Assembly (NCBI GenBank): GCA_010645155.1 | Contig: CM021314.1 | Location: 8,880,292 to 8,944,291, forward strand | Length of the DNA stretch: 64,000 bases | DNA from: Tigriopus japonicus | Lineage: Eukaryota > Arthropoda > Copepoda > Harpacticoida > Harpacticidae | Reading direction: 5' to 3' | Shown: one piece after another, positions 45,035 to 58,500 of the stretch | Position numbering within the stretch: position 1 is the first letter of the stretch | Layout of the letters: each line of letters begins with the position of its first letter | Translations under genes and position numbers: made by a program | Notes under the pieces: model-generated | Databases searched by the model: none | What the model saw: the letters and a program-made list of their open reading frames with translations, nothing else | Told to the model about the DNA's origin: nothing

Positions 45035-48000
45035 GCCGGATAAAAAAAGGGTCCTCTATTCACTCAAGTTCTCCTTTGGATATCACCCAACCTCAAATAT
45101 GGCTTTGCCAATATTTCCTTTTTGCTTGTTCCCCCCCATATTTTTCTCGAGATGAACGAATGATTCCCAGAATCACAACCCATTGCTTGCACAGCGAAAA
45201 CTGATACAAATGATCCCTCGATGAAGCATGAAACCCATGGACTTGCTTGCGCTTAATGGGCTCTATCACACTTTTGCATCCATTACTACAACAGCTAAGG
45301 GAAAGAAGTGTGGATCTCTCTCATCGAGACCGTCCTTAGAATGCAGAATGTGGGGAATGTCCGCCAATGGTGTTGCTAAGAACATTATGGTTATCCTACT
45401 CATAATGAATAGAACAGCAGTATGGTTAGATTAATGATAACCGCGATCGACGCACGGATTGCGGTCGATGAAACAGAGCCAATAATCAAGGAGGTGTCGA
45501 AGAGAACAGACACCTTCAATCATTGGTGATTGGGTGAACTTTAGAACTCAACTGAGATCAAATCGAACAATGGAGGCGTATTTAAATATGCAAGATTAAA
45601 TTTGTTTGAAATTGTGTTCCTTCTTTTGACTAAAAATCATCGAGTTGAAAAGAAATCTCATTTCATCTTTTTTCTCTCTCTTTCTCGAATTCAAGACGAA
45701 AAGAGACAAAATATGTCAGCGTTCCTCTCTTTCTCTTGCCTCTCTTTTCCCCCTTGTTTCCAATGCTTGCTTGCTTGGTTGGGTAGTCAGAACATAGGAT
45801 CAGTCCCCTTGTTACAAAAAAGCCATATATGAGCACAATTGGAAAACCCAAAGACCTACCTGGTTTCCATGAGCATTGACAACCATTCAGACTGCTCGGA
45901 GAGGTCCTTTTGTTGCCGTTTTGGTTTTGGTTGTTAGCTTCTAGAGGAAAGAAGATTCATCTAAGTTTCCTTCCGCGTTTTGCGGTAGATTCTATCTAGA
46001 CAAGGATCTCTTATACATCCCTTTCTGAATGAAAAGCTGTGCCCAAAGAGGTTCCAATGGTGTTCCACTCTTCTGTGAACAGTCAGACGCTCAATCTGCC
46101 ACGGATTTGCACATGGCAGAGATGTGAAACTCGGGGTGGATTTCCATAACCGTAAACGCATCTTTCACTTATATTTAGATGAGGTTGGGGTCTGCAAATT
46201 ATGCTTTGCTTCCTAAAAAGAAGGGGTTGTTAAAGGTTGAGAGTGGAACGAGACTGATGGTTCTAACCTCTTTTTCTCTTTGAGCTCAACTCGAGGGATA
46301 TTCAAATTAGGTTCAAATTTGTACAGATCTCTACCATTGAGTAGTCTAAGGAGACTTTTTTGCGCGAAAAGAAGGCACTTGGCAGAGGTAAGACTTGAGT
46401 TGCAAGTTTTGTACATATCTGTTGCTTGTGCTCTAAATTCATAGAATACTCAGGCTCTTTCTTGCCTTTGCATCCACATGTACCGAGACTGACTGAGTTT
46501 TTGTGAAACTTGATGCCAAAATTTGAACGCCTACATGTGTAAAGGATAAAACGTCGAATTCCAGTGATTGTTCATTCATCTGGGATGTTCGGTCGCCATG
46601 ATTTGTCGTCACACTTGTGGATTGATTTAGCTTAATTTCAATGCTTCAATTCGCCTTTGGTATCAATATCACATTTCGACTTCTTTTTTCGTGCACAGAT
46701 GTTCGGACCTCTTTTTTTCTTTTTGTTCCCCTCCTACCACCATTTTAGGTTGAGACTGAGGCCTCGGGAGTTGGAGGAGCGTTGATGTTCCATCATCTTC
46801 TATCCTGGTAAGGATTAGCTCAACAGATCATCAGTAAAAACTTGTGTCTTTTTTTCCTCGTAGCCGTGGCCGTTGACGCTAAGGAGCTCAAAGATGGACT
46901 ATGATGTTATTCTGTACGAGTATTTGATCATCAAGTTGTAGTGGTTATCTTTTGCCTTTGTACCATTTGCTGGCATACGTACCCTCCGCTGGCTACTACT
47001 GCACTACTATGTTCGAAGTATGCTTCTCCTCCGGTTGTTCATGCTCTAACTTGGTCTTGGTCCACGAAAAAGAAGAAGAAAGAGGAGGTGATATGGGCAA
47101 AGGCCAGCAGCAATGAGTAGGGTGAGCATGTTCCATGTTGGAACCACTGGATCACCAAGAGCAGTTGCTGAATCAATAGAAGCAAGCAGCCAGCCTCTTC
47201 TCAGTCCAATGCCGATACCCACTACAAATACACACTCACAGCCTTTGTGAGAGAAAAAGAAGAAGAGGAGGAGGAGGAGGAGACCTTTTTATTCTGAAGA
47301 AGCTGTCGCCGTACACAGAAGAATGGAAAGAAAACTTTTTTTCTGTTGAAAGCGTGCATATCCGTAAGGACTGAAGAAGAAGAAGACTGACTGACTGACT
47401 CCGACGAGAACAAAATGTACCAAAAGCCTTGAGCCAAATTGAACAAAAGACGTCAAAAAAGGTCAAAGCGTTGCCGTATAAACATGACCAAGTCTTTAGT
47501 GGGCAGGTTGCTAAGTTTCAAAGTAAGGGTTTACAGGACGAATGACAAAGTTAATCTAAAGACAAGGGTGGTGAACAAGAGAACTTTTTGTGCTAAGAAA
47601 GATTGCCTTGAGTATCCTGGCTGATTTGCTGCAATTTAAGGTTGCATGTTAACGCAAAAAATAGAATATCTCTGCTCTTGAAACGCAGTGGTTGGTTCAA
47701 AGGACGTTCCATCTCATTTGGTTCCAGTATTCTCTAAATGCTCTCTTAGGTAAATTAACTTGCCACCCATTGAGCTCTCCAATGGTTAAGCTTTTATCAT
47801 ATCTTACCACCAAGTCACTCTTTCTCTATCTCTCATACACGTATATTTTTTTGTTAAGAAACATTAACAAAGAACCCATCAGAGAATTTTTAGGTTTCTT
47901 TTCTGTGTTGTGGGCTAAATTGTCTTACGTAGGTATATTGGTCGGCCAAAATGGTAATTTCAAAAAGTTAATAGCTTTCTTTTAAATTGGCAAACTTAAA

Positions 48001-51000
48001 CTTGTTTTAACTTCTTGCATTCCTACTTTAAGCAAAACTCCACCTTTTTGTTCTTGCTTAATTACTCCCCAAACAAAAGAGCATTGAAAGTACAAGCCTT
48101 CAAGCCTTTCCTGATCATCATCGGTTCACATTTCATTAACTTTAAAAAATGGGTGATCTCTCAGAATTTTCCAGTTAATTTTGATCAACTAAAATTCATG
48201 GCAAAATATGATCCAATGAGTTGATGACAAAGGTGACATTTTAAATCCAGGGGGATCCTCAGAAAACTTTGAACATCTGTGGAGTTATCTAAAACGACTG
48301 GTCTCCACAGAATATGCAATTTTCAGCGCAAAAACTAAGCTTTCACCTGATAACGTGACATGCATAAAAAATTCGCATTGTTGTCAATCATTTAAAGTAC
48401 TATCGACAATGAATGACGATCATTAAGTGTGACTACCGACATATTCCATCCATATCGCAGTACTTTATGAAGATTAAGAACGCAATAAACGACACTCCAT
48501 CGACATTTCGATTTCAAAGAATGAGTCTCCGTTTCCAAATGTGGACAATTTGGCCAAGTGCATTTGAAATTGCAGTTTGGAGTCGTCCTCGGAAGTTGGA
48601 ACTTTGGATCAAACCAACCCACTCTCAGACATGTAGAGACAAGTGATTTTTCCCAGGGTTCCCATAAAGATATCATGCCATGAGGGGCACGACCCGAAAA
48701 AAGAACTGACAACTGACCCTAAACAAGGATATCGACTATTAGTTTTAGATCCGATTACAAGAGAACGATGAATGAAAAGGCAAAAAATGTAGTAAACTAT
48801 ATCTTAAAGAGCGGAGTCGCATGATTTGTTGCCCTAAAACCTCGCGAGCGACTCGGTTCGGGTCAAAAGAGCCAAACAAGGGTTTATTCTCAGAGGATTC
48901 TCGAGCAATGGGGAGGATGATAAATGTGTCTTTGGGAACGGAGCAGGGTTGTCAATGAAAAGAGTCAATGTGCAGACAAAATTAAATCATCTGCTGTGCC
49001 GTATGATCTAGAGGGATTCCATCTGGAACACGGAACCCTAGGGCACTTGAAGTGTTCCAGCCCTCGATTCCCACTTCTATCGTTCGTGTCGACGAGTTCT
49101 CGTAGTTATCCCTCTCTCTCTTTCGCTCTTTCTCGTTCGCTCTATTCTCTTGGCACACGCTGATGAGCTCTTGAGGACGGGGAAGAGAGAAAGAAAGAGA
49201 AAGAGAGAGAGAGGAAAAACTTCTCTAAATCCCAAAGAATTTTGTGCTCTTCTTTGCCGAAGGCCCCTTTCCCTTCTCCCTTGGCTCTGTTGTCTAAAGC
49301 CCCTACTGAGAATCCTAGATCTTCCTCTTCTTCTTCTCCTTCTTCTTGCTCCATCCATCTACGCACTCTAACTGTCTACATATAGAGGAAAGTCATCGAT
49401 TTTTCACTTCTTCCTTTTCCCGCCCAAGGCTTGGAGCTAGTGGAACGTGGTCTTAGTAGACCAAGTAGTCCCTACTACAACTCACACGTTTACCAGCACT
49501 ATTTGGGCTCCCTGAGACGTTCCATACGGAGACGGTGGGGGTGTCTCGTGTTCTCTTAGCTTGGCAAACACTCTCGGGGCCGTATTGGCCAATTGTCCCA
49601 AGGAGTTGGTCCATCTGGTTGGAGAAAAAGGAAAAGGCCCATGAAGTGAGCTAAACACTTCTAAACTGACTCTCTGAGATGTTGCCAAACATGGGACAGG
49701 AAGACAAAGAACAGATAGTGGTGGACAGGACACAAGGAAAACAAAAGGGAACCAACAAGCATTTGGGACAAGAATTAGGCTTTGGGAAATCCAGCCATTA
49801 TTTTTGTCAGGCAAAGGGATCAAGACGTAGGCGATTGCTTGGCGACCATTAATTGCACTCTTTTGTATGCTGCAATGCAAAGCTAAGAGACCCTTGAAAC
49901 GGGTGGTTTTGTTTGTCCACAAACGTACGCACACAGTACAGTACTACATGGATGGGGGCTTTCCAAAGGCGACGAAGCTCTTTCGTCGTGGCTGTCCTTC
50001 GCTTCTTAGTAGAGTCCATTGTGGGTAGCCATCCATTGGAATTGCCGGCCTCTTTACTTCTCAAGAGCTTTGGCAATCGTTAGCATTCACATGACGAGGA
50101 CAACGAGCCAAATAGAATCCGTCAATGCGAACTAATCTTTACTCATTAATTCCGCTTTCCCAATTTTCCATGCGTATCAACAACGCTATAGCTCAAATCT
50201 GGGCTTTTCCCCCGCGAACGAAAGAAAGCCAACCAACCAACCAACCATCCAACCAAGCTCTTTTGTAGCCATAGAGCAAAAAGACCAAGGGATCACCGCA
50301 GCTCACCCAAGTCGACTTATGACTACATACATACTACTACTAGCTCACTCACTACTCTCCTCACAACATATACGACAGTACTGCCTCTCCTCGAATGACT
50401 TTAGAGAGTGTTGGGTACCCGGCGACCTAATCTTTGAGCCGGCTCAGAGAGGAAGAAGTCCTTCGGTGTTGACTCCTTCAAAGCCGGTCTGCTACTCTCA
50501 GCCATTGCTACTACTTCTCTGGAAACTGCTGCAACCACCACTTCTTCTTTTTCTTCGTCTTCTTCTACTTCTTCCCCACGACTCGGATGATTCAACCACC
50601 AACAACACTGGCAGTGCCTTTTCCACCACCAAAACTGCTACCCTTCACCACACGTATGCCAAGAGACTTGTCTTCTTTGGTTGTTGCCATTCGTTGGTAA
50701 GGCACGTGGACGTCAGATCTTGTCGTACAAGGATCGAGGACCGCGGTTCAGGTTGGGTCATTGAAATTTTTGGGCATCCTCGTTCTCTGACTCAGACACC
50801 ACGATCACCCGCTAGTTGTTGGAGAGCCTCTTTCCTCCCTTCTTCCTCCAGCCACATTCCCATATCTCTCTTCTTCTTCTCTCTCTTTCTCTTTCACATA
50901 CACACACGCACATTCATACATACGACGGACTATGACTTTTCGGTTCTCACTGTTTCCAAAAAGGGTGCTCAGTCATTGACTTTTTGAATGTTGCAACAAA

Positions 51001-52340
51001 CTTCCCAAAGAAACCGGAACGTTTTCCCAAAAATGGCATCGATACCTCAAGATACGTTCAACCTTCCGCTATGGTTGGATCAACTCTCGAACTTTCAGTC
51101 GCTTGCAAACTATAAGACTACTTTTGAGCCCCAGATTTCCCTTGTTACAACTTCCCAATGGAACATTTTCCAACTCGATTTGGGCACACTTGGCCTCAAG
51201 TTCGAGCGTGTGCGGAGTGTGCCATGTCTTGATGCCAACCAGGGGAAAAAGGAAGGGATCTGTCTTTACCAAAGAGGCTCCTCGTTGTTCGAGGAATGAT
51301 CCCTTCGATGCTGCTGCTGCTCTTAGTCAGAGGGAAATGCAGGCCGGTTCATTGTCCACCAACGGATCATCGAGGATGGAAGCATTCGCTAACATTCGGC
51401 AGGTCCTCATTGCCGAGATCCGAGAGCCCCATTGGCAATGACGGGAGAGCTGGAGAACGAGTGAGCGAGCGAGCAAGCGATCCTCCAAACTCTCGAGGAA
51501 CATGACCAAGAGTAGGCAGCAGATTTCACCTCACATCAAAACAACACAACGAGGAAGTTTAGTCTGCACGGTTCGAGTCGAAGTGTCAAGCAAGATTTCT
51601 TCCCCGTGGAGCTTGGAATTGTCAGTGATGTGAAGTGTCAAAAGTTATTGCTTGTGTTTTGGCAGGCTGCTCAACAGTCGTTAACTGCAAGGCCCAGAGT
51701 GATAACAACACTCTGGTTCCAATGATCAAGTCTCTTCAGAAAGGCCGTTCAATAACTGGATCCATGTGTGTCTGACATGGATCATGCGGCGGTGGTCCAG
51801 ACCTGTTGTGGTGTTTGGAAGTCCATTCCAACTGCTGTCGTGCATGTGCTTTGTGGGAGTCTGATTGGCTGAGCTGGTCAATTACTCATGGCTGGTCAAT
51901 CAACGACATGTCTTCACGAAGTCCAGGCCTGGATCAAAAAGTGTCAAAGGTTCAGGGCCCGTTCATAGTCCTGACTGCTACAAGTTCTGCATGCTATTAC
52001 TACCTCCAACGAATCACGATGAAGAATCAAGTTGAATTTGGTTATCCTCCTTCAGCCGGTTATGATTTCAAGACAAATGCCGACAACCTCGCTTAGGCTA
52101 TGAGTTAGCTCATTTACTACAAGAGTCTGAAAGCTTTTAGTGTCGGTTGGGTAAGTGATCTGTCTACATCATTCACGGTAGTTTTTCTACTTGCTTAACC
52201 ATCGTCGATGAATCCTTCTGAACTCAATGCATTTGGGAAACAAAAGTCAGTGTCAGTTTTTATTCAATTTTGCCAGTGAACAGGGCCTCCTTTTTTAGGA
52301 AAAAGGCTACCTCGAACTCACTCAAACCAAGAACCATTCG
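45035..52340. other. Gene-poor stretch, low-complexity in places
   Basis: No supported gene. It includes a GAA/GGA run at about 47255-47285, a GACT microsatellite near 47385-47400, a CT/GA-rich block at about 49100-49350, and a CTT/CCT-rich area near 50510-50580. Long open frames (for example 50319-50987, 222 codons) are artefacts of these simple repeats. No poly(A) signal for TRMT5 was located within 200 bp of its stop. Confidence 0.4.
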
Positions 52341-52583
52341 ATGGTTGCATCGAACTCTCGGGTGGTAGTGGTTGTTCTTCTACTTCTTCTTCTTCTCGAT
52401 CTTCTTTGCATTTGCTTTTCTCGTTTACCGGTTGCCGCCAAAGTCGTGGACAAAGTCGTGGACTCCTCGACCGACCGACCGACCGACGACCACCTCGAGC
52501 ACCACGAGGACGACTTGGGCGTCGTCGGGCAATGGGTCTCTTGGCGGCGGCCAACTTACTTCTGTCATCGTGTTACAATCTAG
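52341..52583 (+). CDS. Candidate small secreted protein or first exon of a secreted protein
   Basis: A true ATG opens an 80-codon frame. Residues 8-30 are a very hydrophobic run of Val then Leu (RVVVVVLLLLLLLDLLCICF) ending at small residues (PVAA), which looks like a signal peptide. An acidic segment with DDHLEHHEDD follows, then WRRPTYFCHRVTI at the end. The Arg-Arg pair could be a convertase site. No known peptide family is recognised. Part of the frame comes from CTT and CGAC repeats, which can create such patterns by chance, and the end could be a splice point missed here. Confidence 0.28.
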   Translation: MVASNSRVVVVVLLLLLLLDLLCICFSRLPVAAKVVDKVVDSSTDRPTDDHLEHHEDDLGVVGQWVSWRRPTYFCHRVTI

Positions 52584-55500
52584 CCTCCGTGACGACCCAA
52601 ACTTGTAGCGCACTGGGTTGGTCTCGTCTTTTTCTTCGAATGAAAAAGGCTCAAAAATGGAAAAATGGCCTTTACCTTAGTCTACTAGCAAAGTAGAAAG
52701 AGTGAAAGAGAGAGAGAGAGAGAGTCGGACTCGGCTTTTCAAATGAGAGATTTCTATCTGCAGCTCACCTTGCTCTTGAGAAGGTTTGTGTAGATACGTT
52801 GAAAAGATCTTCTTCATTTTTTGGGATGTCTGCGAAGGATTATTATTCGTCAGTTGCGTCCCAATTTATTGCCAGATTTGGGGAGGAGTTGATCCTTCGT
52901 CGCCCTTGCATGTTGGAAAGTGCCATGCGATCCACAGATCAGTCACTATTTCCTTTGCATTGGCCAGCCTTGCAGCCTTTGTTGGCCCTCTCTTGACGTT
53001 CTCACCTGGATGGACGCTATCAACCAATGTTGTACTGTTACAAGGAGACCTTCATGTCTCACTCATTGTTTCAAAGCGGGTCCCATTTCGAGGCAAGAGG
53101 AAGGCAATTGTTCAATGGGAAAGGGAACACAATGATCCAAAAGCTTGGGATCCGATCTGACAGTACTTTGGGACATCTTAGCTCTCCTTTATCTGGGCTA
53201 ATGAGATAAAGCCAACAATACGGATAATCTCATTGACCAATTTTATTGGTTTCGCGACAAGAATCATTAGACTCGTTGTGTTCCCTGGCTAAGAATCACT
53301 ACTTCCCCAATCTTATGTGACGACCATGGTGATTGAGATGAATATTTTATGAGGATTTCCTTGAAACTCAATTGTCAAAGGAAGAGATGAAGTGGCTCGT
53401 GTTTCTGATTCCTGATACCTGAACATGAAAAGCTTTGAAGGGTTCGAAGTGAAACTACCACCAACTACTACATCCATCATTGAGACCGGAAGTTTAAAAT
53501 GTGTTGAGGTTTGGGCGAAAGTATGACAGACACCTGTTGATTGTTTACCCTTTCGCCCTATTTTTCGAAAGGGAACGACAATCATTGGAAGCATTAATAC
53601 AAGGAACATGTTGTTCTAGATCAATGCACTTCGGGTTTTAGTTTTACGCACACTTACTTTCTAGATTGGACCAATCCATCATCACTTCTAAATACCTTAC
53701 ATTGATCAATTAACACACAAGTTCATACAGGGGGCATTGTTTCAACAATATTGATTGGGTGTTGGTTGGTGTTAGCTTTGGGGTCAGGCCGATTGAACTT
53801 GCTTTCTGGCCCTGATATCGGATCGGTCTGGAATGGGCCACTAAATAATTTAAAAGACGTCAAGGACTCGCTCACTAAATTGAGCACGGTTTGCGTTGAA
53901 AGGGGAGAGAAGAAGCACTTAAAACCATTTTCAAACACCACGTAGAGCACTTTGAACCAGTTTTTCCCATTTGCCAACATGTATGCCTTTTGGGTCAAAT
54001 CCAGGTTATTCGATTTCAAATTGACGCCAAACTGGCTAATTGCACACTGAGCACTACGTGTCCTTTAATTATAGAAGTGAATGGGACCAAACGTGACAAC
54101 AAGACTCGATTGTTTTGGAATGTTTTTCATGCTTTGTTGTAATCCAAGAATCCTTCATGTTAAATCGTTGGATAGTGGTGACGTTTATGGAACACATTCC
54201 TTTTAGACGGTTGACATCATTAGATAATTGGACTGTTCAGTATTTATCAAGGATTCAAAATCCATGAGAGCTATGTTGAGTTGCTCCGAATATCATTAAT
54301 TAGTAAACTCAAAGTGCAGACTTTTGAAGCCGATGTACTTTACATATTTGTAAAATTGGCTGAAGAGCATCATGATGCTGTATGATTGCACCTAAGTATT
54401 TACTCCCTGTCCAAGGGCCTGCAATAATTAACTCGCAAATTGTTTTAAGTACAACATCAACATCTTTGTAGTAGAAATATCTAATTTGTCTCGATGAAAA
54501 ATACAATAACACTTGAGATCAGTGGCAAGGCACGCGAAATTAAAGTTATTGATTCTTTTCTGAGTTTTTTACCATTTTTTGGTTGTTTTGATTACACGGC
54601 AATTTTTCACGCAAACATTTTTGGGCCATGATTGAAATAAAAATTCTGGAAAAAAATCCTCTTACTCCCAACTAAGATTTGCATAGATTCTTTGACTACT
54701 AGATATCAGACAACTGACCATTTAGATGGTAAAGTAGTGCGATTGATGATTTCTCTGGGAATTGGTCTCATGTTGATTTATTAGAACTTGTATTTTACGT
54801 CAGTTGAGTTTGTTTGGGGACATGCCAAATTTGAAACCCTAACATTTGATGGTACACATGTGTGCATAGAAAACAGCTTGAGCAAGATGTAAGTCTGATT
54901 TGGATTCATGTGCCAACCATGCGACACTCAGTAACCAAGAAATCTATGGTCATGGCATCAAAAGTGAGTTCATTCCTTGATCGATCTACGTGAAAGTCAT
55001 GAATCTTGTAAAAACTATCTTTGATGGCAGAAAACTTTAATCTTGGAGATGAGTGGATTGTATTTAATTGGATGAATTTGTTCGTTTCTTTCCGAAATTT
55101 GGCTAAGCATTCAACATGTGAGTAAATAACACAAAAATCATCGTTAAATTTAGTGAATGGTAAACCTTATTCTCCGTTTACAGATGTCTCAAAAATGTGC
55201 ATCTGCCACGCACGGTGATTAAGATATTTGTTTTTAAGACTTCTCATGACGTTTTTCAATGTCGAAATATCAAGTGAAGATTTTTGTGAAGGTCTACATT
55301 TCAAATTAGCTCAAATAACCATATCAATTTACTTAAAATCACTGAAACGAACATATTTTCTAAAGTCAGGTTAACTCAACTTTATTAGCTTATTATTAGC
55401 AATAAATTTAAAATTTGGCTTCAACTTCATAGCCTTTTTGATATCTATTGATCGTACGTCCGCACAAAAGATCTTCATTCTGACGCTCTGTCTGCGAACA

Positions 55501-58500
55501 AAGTCATTAAAAGTCTTGTTCTTTAGCAAACACTTTCTTAGACCAAAGGTAACCACTGAAATTTGAACGCTGGAGACTTATTTTTATGCACTTGTTGAAT
55601 TTTCACCCCTCTACTTGAGAGTTGTCCACAAATTTGACAAAAAAAAGATGAGTCGTACACATATATCGTTTCGTTTTGTCAAAAGATGTTGTTTGCAACT
55701 AACTAATAATGAGAAATTATTGATTGAAATCCTATTATTCATTCAAGTGGTCGAACAACAACTTCAGTGACAAGTCAACCATCACTTTGTTTAAGTGCCT
55801 TTTCATCTCATGAATCTGTTCATTTTCATCTCAAATTATCTTGATTGTTTGTTTGCAGTTAACCTTTCAGTAATTAAATATGACAAGGCAAAACGTTTGC
55901 TCTTGAAACAGTCAAGAAAATAAAAGGGATCCAAAGAGGGAAGCAACGATGAACTGAGGAAGCCTTCACCAAACGAAGAAAAGGTTTTAAAAAGCTAGTT
56001 TACTTCATCCGCTGAAAAAGACAACGAGCATGTAAAAGAAAATAAGTGGCGTCCTCAAAAATATGGTTTTCTCGATGATTTTCCAACAATTATGACTCAA
56101 CACATGCCCACAAAATCACTATTCATCACAACAAAAAATATGACATTTTATGGAGCTAGCATACCAAATTTCCAATGAGTGTTGTGACAAAGTTCAATGG
56201 GTTGGATTTTGGGGATAATTTGATGTAGGATTAAGATTTTTGAAAAGAAAATGATTAGCCATCTGTTTAGCGATCTCAAATGCTTTATTTTAGCTGTTTT
56301 GTTTTGTCTGCAGCTTTGTAGAAAAAATTCTTTAACGTTATTTAGTAAGGCCATTTATATTTGTTTTTGAAAATTCAGCCTTTCTGTGTAATTCTAAATT
56401 CTATCTTTAACAATACTGATTAAAATGGTCTTTGTTTCACAAAGGATGAGTTTGGAGAAACAGAATTGATATGAAATTGTCACTTTCCCTAAAGAGCTCT
56501 ATTTTTGCTGATGGAAACGTTATTTTCGAAGATCCATAGTTTGGTCCTTATGAGCGCTCCAAACATACAGTAAAAGCAAGGGTTTTGTTGACAGGGTCAT
56601 TGCAATATGATCGGTTTCCGGAACATCGACATCGTTTTACCTTTTACATTTCAAAAGAAGAGAAAACAATCAACTTTGAAAGTTCTGAAAAATAATTAGA
56701 ACCCCAAAAATAGGAATCAGGCGTGAGCACAACGCTTTCATCTTGGAAAAAAAACTTTTAAAAATCTCATTTTGTGGACAGAAAAGGGATAAAAATCTTT
56801 GGTGATGAAACAGTAATTCATACTATCAAGGATACTTTTCATTTAGGAATAATTTTTCGTGGACGTAAGGGCATATTTCTGCGTTTTCATCTTTTTCTTA
56901 TGCTTGATTCCTTTCACATAATTCTTATTCTTGTTAAATGTGTTTTTTTTGTGTTGAAATTGATATCAATAGCAAAAGCAAATCATTGCAATTGTTAACG
57001 AATCAAAGCGAAGATTTTTTGGGAGCTCAATGATTTTGAAAACCTTTTTAAGGGACCAATGACATAAGTTTCTGAAAAGAAGAAATTTATAGCATATTGC
57101 TTGGGCATGGCAACAATGAAATGTGGCATGTTCAATGGAAAATGTTAACAATGCAATTATTCCTATGTAAGTCAAATGAAAGCGTACCTTATTGAGTCTT
57201 AAAAGTATGAAATGACATCATCCATGAATCATCAATTTGCATTGGTCTTTCCGCAATTTGACGTGGTTCCATATTTTGTAGATCTATATTGAAAATTTCA
57301 AGCCAGGCATTCTGTTCACTTTTTAGCTAGAATGGACTTCATCTATCTAATGCATTCTCCTTTGATTTGAAAGTGCGTACTTTAACATGAAATGAAGGAA
57401 AGTAGCAACGTTGGGTCTCTTTTGAATAAGTGTAAAGTGACCTTTAGATGTAAAAATGGGTCGTAATCCGAAGTTTGAATGCCAACACTCGAACCTGACA
57501 CCTATCAATGAAGAGTTGCAAATGAATCGATGTACGTAGAATTGGTTTTAGATATTTCCATTTCGCCGAAACTGCATACTAATGTTTTGTTTACGATAGC
57601 TTTTTCGGAACAATTCTTGAATGAAGAGAACGTGTGACATTCAGGAATGTGGCTCTTTAACCATTGCTCTAGTTTTATTTTGCTTTGCAATTACGCTGTT
57701 CAGGAACGAAAAGGTTTAATTGGAAGACAAAGAAAAATCTTTGCCTTTCCCTTAAATCTGAATACAAGTAAGTTAAAACTATCCAAACCTATTAAAATAT
57801 CAACTTAGTTAATCTTCAATTCAAAGTTCAGGAATTTAATGCAATGAAATATCCAACTAACTGCTCACCATTTCAAATCGAAAATCAACGAATCACCTGT
57901 TCATAACACCCTAATTTCCCCCTAATATTCCTTGTGGATGTTTGAACAAGAAAGTGTTTGAACTCTGGCTTATAATTCTTCGTGTTGACAGGATAACACG
58001 CGATAGTACTAAAAAGTGTGTGTTTGTAGTACGTACCTTAGTCTTGGATTTTGTTTTGGGATCCTCCTTCCAGCTTACTTGCCCTTAATCCGTCCATTTT
58101 GTGAACAAAAGCTCCTTTTTCTTTCTCTTTACCGTTCCAAGAAAAAGGGGGTCCAAGAACCAGTGATGCGCAACAAGTCGCAACAGACCAATGCTGACTT
58201 ATGTACGTCAAAAATGGCTCCTGGGCGTGGAACCTGGGAAGTAAATTGGAACAAATATCATCCACCAATTGAATCATGACAGTTCGGGTTATGAGACAAA
58301 CTCACGGATGAATGAATTTGATTACAAGTTATATACTTACTGGACCCGTTTTGGCTGCTTGTCTGGGACGTTTTCTTTGTTTGACGCGTGAGAATACTGT
58401 ATTAAATTATGACTTGCTGTAACGTAACGGGGAAAATATTTCTCCTTGACCCACCAACAGCCTTGATTGGACTTTATTTTTTCCCGATATTTCAAGTTGA

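Noticed and set aside
50319..50987. 222-codon plus-strand open frame
   Set aside because: Much of it derives from CTT/CCT and CA repeats; no recognised domain and no splice or poly(A) context.
51563..51580. B-box-like GGTTCGAGTC, possible tRNA
   Set aside because: No A box or acceptor-stem pairing at the right spacing; no tRNA fold could be drawn.
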